Positions 43,470 to 51,249 of a stretch of DNA of 64,000 nt are shown one piece after another. A model generated the notes under the pieces. That model did no database searches. It had not been told where the DNA came from and saw only the letters and a program-made list of their open reading frames with translations. The DNA lies in contig NZ_BDME01000001.1 of assembly GCF_002335445.1 (NCBI RefSeq), forward strand, positions 62,001-126,000, read 5' to 3'. The first letter of the stretch is position 1, and each line of letters starts with the position of its first letter. The translations under genes and the position numbers were made by a program. Origin of the DNA: Lebetimonas natsushimae. GTDB taxonomy: Bacteria > Campylobacterota > Campylobacteria > Campylobacterales > Nautiliaceae.

Positions 43470-43518
43470 ATATTATAAAACTTTTTCTTCTTTTTTTTCG
43501 TCTTTAAGTATAAAAATT

Positions 43519-43547
43519 ATACATTATCCATTGTCCATTTTCCATTA
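43519..43547 (-). repeat. Heptamer repeat copy R9 (upstream of the alpha operon promoter)
   Basis: On the minus strand units read ATGGAAA, ATGGACA, ATGGATA, ATGTATA. It ends 7 bp before the -10 element of the ribosomal operon and is oriented against it, so it occupies the -35 region. Confidence 0.7.
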
Positions 43548-43553
43548 ATTTGA

Positions 43554-43559
43554 TATAAT
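43554..43559 (+). promoter_or_regulatory. -10 element of the alpha ribosomal operon
   Basis: TATAAT at 43554-43559 with a TGA-type extension upstream. Initiation about 6 bp downstream would start the transcript at the CCCCCT strand of the leader's basal helix. Confidence 0.6.
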
Positions 43560-43564
43560 TTCGT

Positions 43565-43662
43565 CCCCCTGAACGGAAAGAGGCTTTGCATCTGTTCATA
43601 AACAGTTGCAAGGGCTGGTCATCTGACCTAAGGGGATTTAAGTACTATGTAAAGGAAACGAG
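43565..43662 (+). promoter_or_regulatory. Structured 5' leader of the alpha ribosomal operon
   Basis: The 98-nt leader folds by inspection into a three-way junction. P1 pairs CCCCT (43566-43570) with AGGGG (43631-43635). P2 pairs TTGCA-CTGTT (43586-43596) with AACAG-TGCAA (43601-43611) around a CATA loop. P3 pairs GGTC (43617-43620) with GACC (43625-43628). Downstream lie AAAGGA and the rpmJ ATG. In E. coli the same operon is repressed by S4 binding its leader, so an autoregulatory element is likely here, but this structure is not one I recognise. Confidence 0.55.
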
Positions 43663-43776
43663 ATGAAAGTAAGAGCTTCAGTTAAAAAAATTTGCCCAAA
43701 ATGCAAAATCGTTAAAAGAAAAGGCGTTGTAAGGGTAATTTGCGAAAATCCAAGACATAAACAAAGACAAGGATAA
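43663..43776 (+). CDS. rpmJ: 50S ribosomal protein L36
   Basis: This 37-aa protein, [20 protein letters not shown] onward, has the four-ligand zinc ribbon C-x2-C...C-x4-H (CPKC, then CENPRH) of the zinc-binding C+ form of L36. It is the first gene of the operon, has AAAGGAAACGAG upstream and ends 3 bp before rpsM. It is a small gene easily missed by length filters. Confidence 0.97.
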   Translation: MKVRASVKKICPKCKIVKRKGVVRVICENPRHKQRQG

Positions 43777-43779
43777 AAC

Positions 43780-44148
43780 ATGGCAAGAATTGCAGGTGTA
43801 GACTTACCAAAAAACAAAAAAGTAGAATATGCGCTTCCATATATTTATGGAATCGGATTAACATTAAGTAGAAAAATTTTAAAAGATACTGGAATTGATC
43901 CAAATAAAAGAGTATATGAACTTACAGAAGATGAAGTTTCAACTTTAAATAAAGAAATTCAAAACAATTACATTGTTGAGGGTGAACTTAGAAAAATAGT
44001 TCAGCTTAACATTAAAGAACTTATGGATTTAGGATGCTACAGAGGTCTTAGACACAGACGCGGTCTTCCGGTTAGAGGTCAAAGAACTAAAACTAATGCT
44101 AGAACCAGAAAAGGTAAGAAAAAAACTGTTGGTGCAAAAGCAAAATAA
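43780..44148 (+). CDS. rpsM: 30S ribosomal protein S13
   Basis: This 122-aa protein begins [20 protein letters not shown] and ends in the basic block [19 protein letters not shown] characteristic of S13. It sits at the head of the 30S subunit and contacts the 50S. It is the second gene of rpmJ-rpsM-rpsK-rpsD-rpoA-rplQ. Confidence 0.98.
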   Translation: MARIAGVDLPKNKKVEYALPYIYGIGLTLSRKILKDTGIDPNKRVYELTEDEVSTLNKEIQNNYIVEGELRKIVQLNIKELMDLGCYRGLRHRRGLPVRGQRTKTNARTRKGKKKTVGAKAK

Positions 44149-44159
44149 AAGGGTGAATG

Positions 44160-44552
44160 ATGGCAAAAAGAAAAGTAACTAAAAAGAAAAAAATTAAAAA
44201 ACAAGTTGGACGCGGAATAGTTTATATTTCAGCAACATTCAACAATACTATGATTACTGTGACTGATGAAATGGGTAATGCGTTATGCTGGAGTTCTGCA
44301 GGACACCTTGGATTTAAAGGTAGTAAAAAATCAACTCCATTTGCAGCTCAACAAGCGGTAGAAGATGCTATGGCTAAAGCTAAAGAATACGGAATTAAAG
44401 AAGTAGGTATTAAAGTACAAGGACCTGGTGGAGGTAGGGAAACTGCAGTAAAAACTGTCGGTGCTATTGAAGGAATTAAAGTACTTTGGATGAAAGATAT
44501 TACTCCATTACCTCACAATGGTTGTAGACCAAGAAAAAGAAGAAGGGTGTAA
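44160..44552 (+). CDS. rpsK: 30S ribosomal protein S11
   Basis: This 130-aa protein has the S11 blocks [20 protein letters not shown] and [11 protein letters not shown], with C-terminal [12 protein letters not shown]. Two ATGs are adjacent (44157, 44160); the second is preferred by its spacing from AGGG. S11 lines the mRNA exit of the platform. Confidence 0.97.
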   Translation: MAKRKVTKKKKIKKQVGRGIVYISATFNNTMITVTDEMGNALCWSSAGHLGFKGSKKSTPFAAQQAVEDAMAKAKEYGIKEVGIKVQGPGGGRETAVKTVGAIEGIKVLWMKDITPLPHNGCRPRKRRRV

Positions 44553-44554
44553 CG

Positions 44555-45181
44555 ATGGCAAGATATACAGGACCAGTTGAAAGAATAGAAAGAAGACTAG
44601 GAGTTAGTCTAGAACTTAAAGGTGAGAGAAGATTAGCTGGAAAATCAGCACTTGATAAAAGACCTTATGCACCAGGACAACACGGGCAAAGAAGAAGTAA
44701 AATCAGTGAATACGGATTACAGCTTAGAGAAAAACAAAAAATTAAATATTATTACGGTGTTCTTGAAAAACAATTTAGAAAATTTTTCCATGAAGCCAAC
44801 AGACAGGAAGGCTCAACAGGGGAAAACTTAATTAAACTTCTTGAGAGAAGACTTGACAATGTGGTTTACAGAATGGGATTTGCATCAACTAGAAGATTTG
44901 CAAGACAACTTGTAACTCACGGACACGTTTTAGTAAACGGAAAAAAAGTAAACATACCTTCATATCTTGTAAAAGAAGGTGACAGAATAGAAATTAAGGA
45001 AAAAACAAAAAATAACCCACAAGTTCAAAGAGCGTTAGAACTATCTAAACAAACTGGAATTGCTCCATGGGTAGATGTAGACAGAGATAAAGTTGCAGGT
45101 ATTTTCCAAAGAGTTCCTGAAAGAAGTGAAGTAAATATTCCAGTAGAAGAAAGATTAGTAGTTGAGTTGTACTCTAAATAA
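44555..45181 (+). CDS. rpsD: 30S ribosomal protein S4
   Basis: This 208-aa protein has the N-terminal block [20 protein letters not shown] and an S4 RNA-binding domain (about 98-160, [20 protein letters not shown]). It lacks the zinc-binding Cys cluster found in some S4 forms. S4 nucleates 30S assembly and in E. coli represses this operon, so it is the prime candidate ligand of the leader at 43565-43662. Confidence 0.98.
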   Translation: MARYTGPVERIERRLGVSLELKGERRLAGKSALDKRPYAPGQHGQRRSKISEYGLQLREKQKIKYYYGVLEKQFRKFFHEANRQEGSTGENLIKLLERRLDNVVYRMGFASTRRFARQLVTHGHVLVNGKKVNIPSYLVKEGDRIEIKEKTKNNPQVQRALELSKQTGIAPWVDVDRDKVAGIFQRVPERSEVNIPVEERLVVELYSK

Positions 45182-45194
45182 TAGGGGTTAAAAA

Positions 45195-46190
45195 ATGAAT
45201 AAAATTAAAACAGAACTTATTGTTCCAAGTGAAGTTTCTTATGAAGAAAATGAAAACAAAGCAAAAATTGAAATTTATCCTTTTGAATCAGGTTTTGGAG
45301 TAAGTGTAGCCCATCCGATAAGAAGGACATTAATTGCTTCAACTCCTGGTTTTGCTCCTGTTGCTATGAAAATAGAGGGAGTAAAGCATGAATTTGATTC
45401 ATTAAAAGGTATGCTTGAAGATGTTGCAAGTTTTATAATTAATCTCAAAAACGTTAGATTTAAAATTAAAGAGGGTGATGAAGCAGAAGTAACCTATCAT
45501 TTTGTAGGCCCTAAAGAAATTAAGGGGGCTGATTTAGAAAATGAAGTAGTTGAAATTGTTACACCTGAAACATATATTGCAACTCTTAATGAAGAAGGTG
45601 AGCTTAAATTAACTTTGATTATTAAAAAAGGTATGGGATTTGTAGCCGTTGAAAACTTCAGAGACGAACTTCCTGAAGGCTTTATAGGACTTGATGCATA
45701 TTTCAGCCCTATTAAAAAAGTGGTTTATAATATTGAAAATATATTGGTTGAAGATGACCCTAATTTTGAAAAAGTAATATTCGAAATTGAAACAGACGGT
45801 CAAATCAGTCCGATTGATGCTTTTAAAACGGCAATCGATACATATTTAAAACAGTTTACTATTTTTACAAAAGAATTTAATATTGAAACAAAAACAGCAC
45901 AGAGTATAGAACTTGACGAAAGTTACAATATTTTATTCGAGCCTATTGAAAATTTAAATCTTAGAAGCAGAAGCTTTAATGCACTTGACAGAGCGGGTAT
46001 AAGATTTATAGGTGAACTTGTTTTAATGGGTAAAGAAAAATTATCCAACATTAAAAATTTAGGTGCAAAATCACTTGAGGAAATTTTTGAAAAATTAGAA
46101 GAAATCGGATTTTCTGTAAATAAAACTTTGCCGCTTGAAATTAAAAAAGTTATTGAAGAGAAACTATCAAAACTTAAGGAGAATGAATGA
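45195..46190 (+). CDS. rpoA: DNA-directed RNA polymerase subunit alpha
   Basis: This 331-aa protein has the alpha N-terminal dimerisation domain ([20 protein letters not shown] near residue 33) and a C-terminal alpha-CTD (about 250-320, with [20 protein letters not shown] and [10 protein letters not shown]). A helix-hairpin-helix pattern is visible. The spacing from rpsD is 13 bp, and it overlaps rplQ by 4 bp. Confidence 0.97.
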   Translation: MNKIKTELIVPSEVSYEENENKAKIEIYPFESGFGVSVAHPIRRTLIASTPGFAPVAMKIEGVKHEFDSLKGMLEDVASFIINLKNVRFKIKEGDEAEVTYHFVGPKEIKGADLENEVVEIVTPETYIATLNEEGELKLTLIIKKGMGFVAVENFRDELPEGFIGLDAYFSPIKKVVYNIENILVEDDPNFEKVIFEIETDGQISPIDAFKTAIDTYLKQFTIFTKEFNIETKTAQSIELDESYNILFEPIENLNLRSRSFNALDRAGIRFIGELVLMGKEKLSNIKNLGAKSLEEIFEKLEEIGFSVNKTLPLEIKKVIEEKLSKLKENE

Positions 46191-46555
46191 GACACAAACA
46201 CGGATACAGAAAACTGGGTAGAGACTCTGAACACAGAGCGGCTTTACTTAGAAATTTAGCATGTGATTTAATAGAACATGAAAAAATTGAAACAACAGTT
46301 CCAAAAGCAAAAGAACTTAGAAGATATATTGAAAAATTAATTACTCGTGCAAAAAATGCAGATTTTAACACACATAGATATGTATATTCTAAACTTGGAA
46401 GTAATCAAAGGGCAAAAGCGGCAACTCAAAAACTAATTGATATTATCGCACCTAAATTTGAAAATAGAAATGGTGGATATACAAGAATTGTTAAAACAAG
46501 ATTTAGAAGAGGTGATGCAGCTGAAATGTGTATCATCGAATTTGTTCAAGACTAA
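46187..46555 (+). CDS. rplQ: 50S ribosomal protein L17
   Basis: This 122-aa protein begins [20 protein letters not shown], the L17 signature, and ends [14 protein letters not shown]. It closes the alpha operon. The stop is followed by seven C (46557-46563) and a T-rich stretch but no clear hairpin. Confidence 0.98.
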   Translation: MRHKHGYRKLGRDSEHRAALLRNLACDLIEHEKIETTVPKAKELRRYIEKLITRAKNADFNTHRYVYSKLGSNQRAKAATQKLIDIIAPKFENRNGGYTRIVKTRFRRGDAAEMCIIEFVQD

Positions 46556-46592
46556 TCCCCCCCTTTTTCTTTTTTCCTATTGATTAAAATTC

Positions 46593-46598
46593 TATAAT
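46593..46598 (+). promoter_or_regulatory. -10 element upstream of nfuA
   Basis: TATAAT at 46593-46598 lies 28 bp before the nfuA ATG, with AAAAAAGGA as ribosome-binding site. A second possible -10 (TTATATTT) lies at 46602. No -35 element is evident. Confidence 0.45.
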
Positions 46599-46626
46599 TT
46601 GTTATATTTAGTAAAAAAGGATAATT

Positions 46627-46923
46627 ATGGCTGAAATTCCATTTTCTGATGAAGAACTAAAAGAAGCTGTAAGCGGTGTGATTGAAGAACTTCGTCCCAT
46701 GCTTCAGATGGATGGCGGAGATGTTACATTGATTGATGTTAAAAAGCCAGTCGTATTTGTTCAGCTTCAAGGCGGATGTGTCGGATGTGCAAGTGCCGGG
46801 GCTACTTTAAAATACGGTATTGAAAAAGCGCTTAAAGAAAAAATTCATCCGGATTTAGTTGTTATGAATGTGCCACACGGATATGAGGACAGGCTTGATG
46901 AGTTACTCAAATATTCATTCTGA
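46627..46923 (+). CDS. NifU C-terminal-like Fe-S cluster carrier
   Basis: This 98-aa protein is a stand-alone NFU domain with the cluster-ligating Cys pair in GGCVGCASAG (Cys57 and Cys60). It carries a 4Fe-4S cluster between subunits for delivery to apoproteins in the cytosol. The order NifU-like, short orf, murE matches Campylobacter jejuni. The start of the next gene lies inside it. Confidence 0.9.
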   Translation: MAEIPFSDEELKEAVSGVIEELRPMLQMDGGDVTLIDVKKPVVFVQLQGGCVGCASAGATLKYGIEKALKEKIHPDLVVMNVPHGYEDRLDELLKYSF

Positions 46924-47263
46924 AATAAAAGCTTTGCTTAAAGAAGCAATGGAAAAAAAAGATTATAAAAAAATAATTAAAATATTGAATTCTTTGGTTA
47001 AAGAAGATAAATTTAATCCAGATACATTAAAAGGTATTTTATTTAAAGATGTAAAAGATATTATCAAAACAAAAGAAGATTTAGAAAATATCCTGCTTTC
47101 CACTAAAGTTATTTTTGAGACAAAAGAAGAAGTTCTTGAATTTTTTGAACTTTTATTGAAATACGGATTTAGGGAAAATGCAATTGATTATTTTGAAGAA
47201 CTGATGTTTAATATAAATGATTTGGAACTTATTGAAGGGTTTAACTCATTACTAAAACAATGA
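46898..47263 (+). CDS. Conserved helical protein of unknown function between nfuA and murE
   Basis: I do not recognise a named domain. From ATG 46898 the product is about 121 aa, highly charged and almost wholly helical (EIKALLKEAMEKKDYKK, then repeated helix pairs suggestive of a TPR- or HEAT-like bundle). It has no Cys, signal or membrane segment. The frame is open from ATG 46868, but that would give a longer overlap with the NFU gene. It overlaps murE by 4 bp. A similarly placed short gene occurs in Campylobacter, suggesting a conserved role. Confidence 0.6.
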   Translation: MSYSNIHSEIKALLKEAMEKKDYKKIIKILNSLVKEDKFNPDTLKGILFKDVKDIIKTKEDLENILLSTKVIFETKEEVLEFFELLLKYGFRENAIDYFEELMFNINDLELIEGFNSLLKQ

Positions 47264-48465
47264 ATTATGAAGAGTTGATTAACAAAAATGCAATTACAGA
47301 TAATACAAAAGAACTAATTAATAATAAAATTTTTTTAAAAACTGCACAAAATGAAAAATATTCTCAAAATATTTCTTCTTTTTTGACTCCGAAAGATTTA
47401 TTAAACAATATTAAAACAAAATTTATAGGAATTACCGGTACAAACGGTAAAACTACAACAGCTTTTGTTTTGGGCTTTTTGTTAAATCAGGCAGGTTTCA
47501 ATGTAGCTGTTCAGGGGACTGAGGGGTTTTTTGTAAACGGAGAAAAAAGAGAAGACAAAACTCTTACAACTCCTTCTATTTTTACTACAATAAAAAGAGT
47601 ATATAAATATAAACCCGATTTTTTTATTATGGAAGTGAGCTCTCACGCAATTGCACAAAACAGGATTGAAGGGATTGATTTTACTGCTAAAATTTTAACT
47701 TCATTTTCCCAGGACCACCTTGATTATCATAAATCAATGAAAGAGTATAAAAAAATTAAAGAGGGTTTTTTTCAGGATGAAACACTTAAGATTGTAAATG
47801 GACAATGGAAAATGGATAATGGAAGATTTAGTATTATAACTGTGAGCGGTTATGATTTTAAAATTAATTCAAAAAATTTATATGTCTTAGAAAAATCGAT
47901 AGTTAATGATATCCCGATGGCCGGTGAATTTAATAAAATGAATTTTTCTTTGGCCCTTAAAACAGCAGAAAATTTAACTTCATTATCCCTTAATAATTTT
48001 TTATTTGATAATTTTAAGGGTGTCCCAGGTAGAATGGAAATAGTATCTATTAATCCTTTGATAATTATAGATTTTGCCCATACTCCGGATGGAATGCAAA
48101 AAGTTATAAGTTCCCTTAAAGGAAAAAAACTGGTTGTATTTGGTGCCGGGGGAGACAGAGACAAGGGAAAAAGAGTAAAAATGGGAGAAGTTGCCGATAA
48201 ACTGGCAGATTACATAATTTTAACAAATGACAATCCCCGTTGTGAAAAGCCTGAAGATATAGTAAGTGATATTAAAAGTGGTATAAAAAAAACTCCTTTT
48301 GAAATCATACTTGATAGAAAAGAAGCTATAAAAAGGGCGGTAGAACTTTCCAAAAATTTTGATGCGACACTGATTTTGGGAAAAGGGGATGAAAAATATA
48401 TAGAACAATGCAGAGAAAAAATTCCTTTTTCTGACAGGGAAACAGTTAAAAACTTTTTAATTTAA
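47260..48465 (+). CDS. murE: UDP-MurNAc-tripeptide ligase MurE (meso-diaminopimelate type)
   Basis: This 401-aa Mur ligase has the ATP motif GITGTNGKTTTAF (about residues 58-70), MEVSSHAIAQNRI and the substrate motif DNPRCEKP near 325. The DNPR form signals meso-diaminopimelate as the added residue. It is shorter than most MurE proteins (around 480 aa), mainly at the N-terminus. Residues 180-189 (NGQWKMDNGR) are encoded by a heptamer repeat copy inserted in frame in the central domain. It acts in the cytosol in peptidoglycan precursor synthesis. Confidence 0.92.
   Translation: MNYEELINKNAITDNTKELINNKIFLKTAQNEKYSQNISSFLTPKDLLNNIKTKFIGITGTNGKTTTAFVLGFLLNQAGFNVAVQGTEGFFVNGEKREDKTLTTPSIFTTIKRVYKYKPDFFIMEVSSHAIAQNRIEGIDFTAKILTSFSQDHLDYHKSMKEYKKIKEGFFQDETLKIVNGQWKMDNGRFSIITVSGYDFKINSKNLYVLEKSIVNDIPMAGEFNKMNFSLALKTAENLTSLSLNNFLFDNFKGVPGRMEIVSINPLIIIDFAHTPDGMQKVISSLKGKKLVVFGAGGDRDKGKRVKMGEVADKLADYIILTNDNPRCEKPEDIVSDIKSGIKKTPFEIILDRKEAIKRAVELSKNFDATLILGKGDEKYIEQCREKIPFSDRETVKNFLI
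47798..47825 (+). repeat. Heptamer repeat copy R10 (inside murE)
   Basis: Four units read ATGGACA, ATGGAAA, ATGGATA, ATGGAAG. Translation in the murE frame gives NGQWKMDNGR. It is nearly identical to the intergenic copy R9 read on the other strand. Confidence 0.8.
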
Positions 48466-48516
48466 TGTATAATAAAATTAAATATGATATAAACGGGCTA
48501 AAAAAAAGGAGTGCAT

Positions 48517-48852
48517 ATGCAAATGCCAAAACCGCAAAATATAATGTTTATGTGTCAGGTAAAACGACCTCCAAATTTTCCAAAACCAAGCTGTGTAAGA
48601 GAGGGAAAAGAAGATTTGTTTCCTTACACTCAGCAAAAAATGATGGAAATGGGAATTGACCCTGAAAGAAACTGGCTGGTACCTACAGGGTGTCTTAACC
48701 GATGTAAATTCGGACCCGTAATGCTGGTTGAACCTGGAAGTTATATGTATGTGGATTTAGATAAGGATAAAATTGACAGAATTTTGGAAGAACATATCAA
48801 AAACGGGAATCCTGTAAAAGAATATTTAATTGCGGAGGAATTCTGGGCATGA
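48517..48852 (+). CDS. Thioredoxin-fold [2Fe-2S] ferredoxin-like protein
   Basis: This protein of about 111 aa has four Cys at the positions of Shethna-type/thioredoxin-like ferredoxins: [16 protein letters not shown], then [11 protein letters not shown]. It would carry a 2Fe-2S cluster in the cytosol as an electron or cluster carrier. ATG 48517 is chosen since AAAGGAG lies 6 bp upstream; GTG 48511 is in frame. A TATAAT at 48468-48473 could provide a separate promoter. It overlaps panD by 4 bp. Confidence 0.82.
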   Translation: MQMPKPQNIMFMCQVKRPPNFPKPSCVREGKEDLFPYTQQKMMEMGIDPERNWLVPTGCLNRCKFGPVMLVEPGSYMYVDLDKDKIDRILEEHIKNGNPVKEYLIAEEFWA

Positions 48853-49223
48853 AAATAGAAATGCTTTATAGCAAAATCCACAGAGCCACAGTTACAGATG
48901 CAAACCTTAATTATGTCGGTTCTATTACAATAGATGAGGAATTAATAGAAAAAGCAAATCTGCTTGTCGGTCAAAAAGTAGATATTGTAAATATAAATAA
49001 CGGGGAGAGATTTTCCACTTATGTGATTAAAGGAAAAAGAGGCAGTGGTGAAATATGTTTAAACGGAGCAGCCGCAAGAAAAGTTCATGTGGGGGATAAA
49101 ATTATTATTATTGCATATGCTTCTATGGAGCTTGAAGAAGCAAAAAATTTTAAACCATCTGTTATAATTGTGGATGAGAATAATAAAATTCAAGAGATAA
49201 CAGATAATTTAAAGGCGGAGTGA
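48849..49223 (+). CDS. panD: Aspartate 1-decarboxylase
   Basis: This 124-aa pyruvoyl enzyme has the self-cleavage site Gly24-Ser25 in NYVGSITID and [20 protein letters not shown] as the active-site region. It makes beta-alanine for pantothenate and CoA. The length is normal. Its TGA overlaps the next ATG (TGATG). Confidence 0.96.
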   Translation: MKIEMLYSKIHRATVTDANLNYVGSITIDEELIEKANLLVGQKVDIVNINNGERFSTYVIKGKRGSGEICLNGAAARKVHVGDKIIIIAYASMELEEAKNFKPSVIIVDENNKIQEITDNLKAE

Positions 49224-49510
49224 TGTTTGGGAATATGGATTTAAATGAAATGATGAAAAAACTACAGGAGAGTATGGCGGAAGCTGACAATAAAACGTAT
49301 ACAGCAACAGCGGGCGGTGGAATGGTCGAAGCTACAGTAAACGGCAGATTCGAAATAATTGATTTAAAAATAGATGATTCACTTCTTGAAGATAAAGAGT
49401 CGCTTCAAATTTTAATAATGAGCGCTGTAAATGATGCCATTAAAATGGCGATAGAAGACAAAAAATCTCAGGCTCTTAATATGTTTGGAGGGATGAATTT
49501 AGGACAATGA
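49223..49510 (+). CDS. YbaB/EbfC-family nucleoid-associated protein
   Basis: This 95-aa protein has the YbaB core TATAGGGMVEATVNGRFEI and DLKIDDSLL, ending in a Met/Gly-rich tail. Such proteins bind DNA as dimers. GTG 49220 is in frame, but ATG 49223, preceded by AAGGCGGAG, is the better start. It overlaps the downstream PDZ-protein gene by 4 bp and precedes it as in Campylobacter jejuni. Confidence 0.92.
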   Translation: MFGNMDLNEMMKKLQESMAEADNKTYTATAGGGMVEATVNGRFEIIDLKIDDSLLEDKESLQILIMSAVNDAIKMAIEDKKSQALNMFGGMNLGQ

Positions 49511-50397
49511 AAAAATTAATTTTTCTTTTTCCTCTTTTTTTATTTGCCTTTGTAGATTTTTCTCCATGTCTTAAAAAATACTCTTTTATAAAAAATTATA
49601 TTCCTGTAACGAAAAATTTAAGTATTGTTTTTGATAATAAAAATTGTATAAAATATGATCCTTTTACCAAAATGTGTTTAATTAAATCAAAAAATAAAAA
49701 AGTTGTTAAATTTTATGAAAATCCAAAACTTGCCTGGTGGATGGCAAGTATAAAGAAAAATAAAATATATGTTGGCAATTTTGCTGAGGATATGAATTTT
49801 TTAACCCCTGCAAAATTAAGTGTTAAATCTCTTAAAAATTCTGTAATTTCAGATATGTTTTGCAGGGCTTACGGAATAGGCAGAGGTGAAGGGTTTATAA
49901 AAAGTGAATTTGTTAAACATTTTATAAATTACGGATACTGGGGAGATATTGGAATCGATGTCGATGAAAATATGAAAATTGCCTCATTTGACCCTTTTTA
50001 TGTGAAAAATTTAAGTATTGGTGAAAAAATTATTTCAATAAATAATAAAAAAGCGACCCCTGAGAATTTTTCAAAATATATTTTGCTTGGAAAAGTTGGA
50101 GATATTGTTAAAATTAAAACTGATAAACATTCTTATAAAATTAAAATCAGAAAAAAAATATATAAATTTACCCCTTTAATGCATTTTGGGATATATGTGG
50201 ATAAAAATTTAATAATTACAAGACTTCCTGAAAAATTAAAAGAAAAATATTATATAAAAGAGGGGGCTAAAATTATAAAAGTAAACAATCAAAAAGTTTC
50301 TACATTAAAAGAGCTAAAAAAAGCACTTTCTACTTATAAAAATGTTACAATTACACTAAATTTTCAAGGTATTAATTTAAATATTCCACTAAGGTAA
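49507..50397 (+). CDS. Periplasmic PDZ-domain protein of unknown function
   Basis: This 296-aa protein has a signal peptide (about residues 1-16, KKLIFLFPLFLFAFVDF). A central region with a Cys pair near 53-58 (KNCIKYDPFTKMC) and GRGEGFIKSEFVKHFINYG follows. Two PDZ-like segments lie at about 155-215 (IGIDVDENMKIASF) and 220-296 (KLKEKYYIKEGAKIIKVNN). No protease catalytic motif is present. It may be a periplasmic scaffold. The ebfC-PDZ-ispA-tkt order is shared with Campylobacter. Confidence 0.7.
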   Translation: MKKLIFLFPLFLFAFVDFSPCLKKYSFIKNYIPVTKNLSIVFDNKNCIKYDPFTKMCLIKSKNKKVVKFYENPKLAWWMASIKKNKIYVGNFAEDMNFLTPAKLSVKSLKNSVISDMFCRAYGIGRGEGFIKSEFVKHFINYGYWGDIGIDVDENMKIASFDPFYVKNLSIGEKIISINNKKATPENFSKYILLGKVGDIVKIKTDKHSYKIKIRKKIYKFTPLMHFGIYVDKNLIITRLPEKLKEKYYIKEGAKIIKVNNQKVSTLKELKKALSTYKNVTITLNFQGINLNIPLR

Positions 50398-50400
50398 TAA

Positions 50401-51237
50401 ATGGAAAAGTTTATAAGAGAAAATTTGATTAAAGCTGAAAGTTTTCATCCTTTTTTTGAAAAAGCTTTAAATGAAATGTTGTTAGCAGGGGGTAAAAGAT
50501 TTAGGCCGAAACTTCTTTTGGCAGTGGTAAGGGCTTATAATCCACTTCTACTAGAAAATGCAAAATATGCCGCTTTTGCAATAGAATTAATTCATACATA
50601 TTCACTTATTCATGATGATTTGCCTGCTATGGATAATGCTTCTCTCAGAAGAAATCATCCCACATTACATACAACTTATGATGAAGAAACAGCTATATTA
50701 GTGGGCGATGCGTTAAATACTTACGCTTTTGAAGTTTTAGCAAAAGCCCCAATGCATTGTGATGTTAAAATAGAACTTATTAAAACATTATCTGAAGCTG
50801 CTGGACCAAACGGAATGGTGCTTGGTCAGGCGATAGACTGTTATTTTGAAAATAAAAAACTAAATCTTGATGAACTTAAATTTTTACATATTAATAAAAC
50901 GGGTAAAATGATAGCCGCATCTCTTAAAATGGGTGCAATTATTGTAAATAAACCTGATTTGGCTGAAAAATTATATGATTTTGGATTAAAACTAGGTCTT
51001 CTTTTTCAAGTGCAGGATGATTTATTGGATTTGTTAGACAGCTCTGAAACAGGCAAAACTACAGGGGTTGATGAAAATAAAAATACTTTTGTAACATTTC
51101 TTGGAAAAGAAGGTGCGATGGAAAAAGCTGACAGATTAGCTGGTGAAATTAAAAAAGAATTAAATGGTTTCAATGAAAATTTAAAAAAAGAACTTGGCAC
51201 TTTGCTTGAGAAGTATTTGTATAGACATAAAAATTAA
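50401..51237 (+). CDS. ispA: Farnesyl/geranyl diphosphate synthase
   Basis: This 278-aa prenyltransferase has the first Asp-rich motif LIHDDLPAMDN (about residues 71-81) with Arg residues after it, and the second motif FQVQDDLLD near 201. It also has GGKRFRPKL (31-39), the substrate-binding Lys/Arg block. It condenses IPP with allylic diphosphates for undecaprenyl and quinone chains, the former needed for the glycan loci in this window. It is 13 bp from tkt. Confidence 0.93.
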   Translation: MEKFIRENLIKAESFHPFFEKALNEMLLAGGKRFRPKLLLAVVRAYNPLLLENAKYAAFAIELIHTYSLIHDDLPAMDNASLRRNHPTLHTTYDEETAILVGDALNTYAFEVLAKAPMHCDVKIELIKTLSEAAGPNGMVLGQAIDCYFENKKLNLDELKFLHINKTGKMIAASLKMGAIIVNKPDLAEKLYDFGLKLGLLFQVQDDLLDLLDSSETGKTTGVDENKNTFVTFLGKEGAMEKADRLAGEIKKELNGFNENLKKELGTLLEKYLYRHKN

Positions 51238-51249
51238 GGAGACAGATAA

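Noticed and set aside
43453-43662. Longest gene-free stretch as a tRNA or known riboswitch site
   Set aside because: No cloverleaf or T-loop motif, and the pairing does not match riboswitch classes I know; it is better explained as repeat R9, promoter and ribosomal leader.
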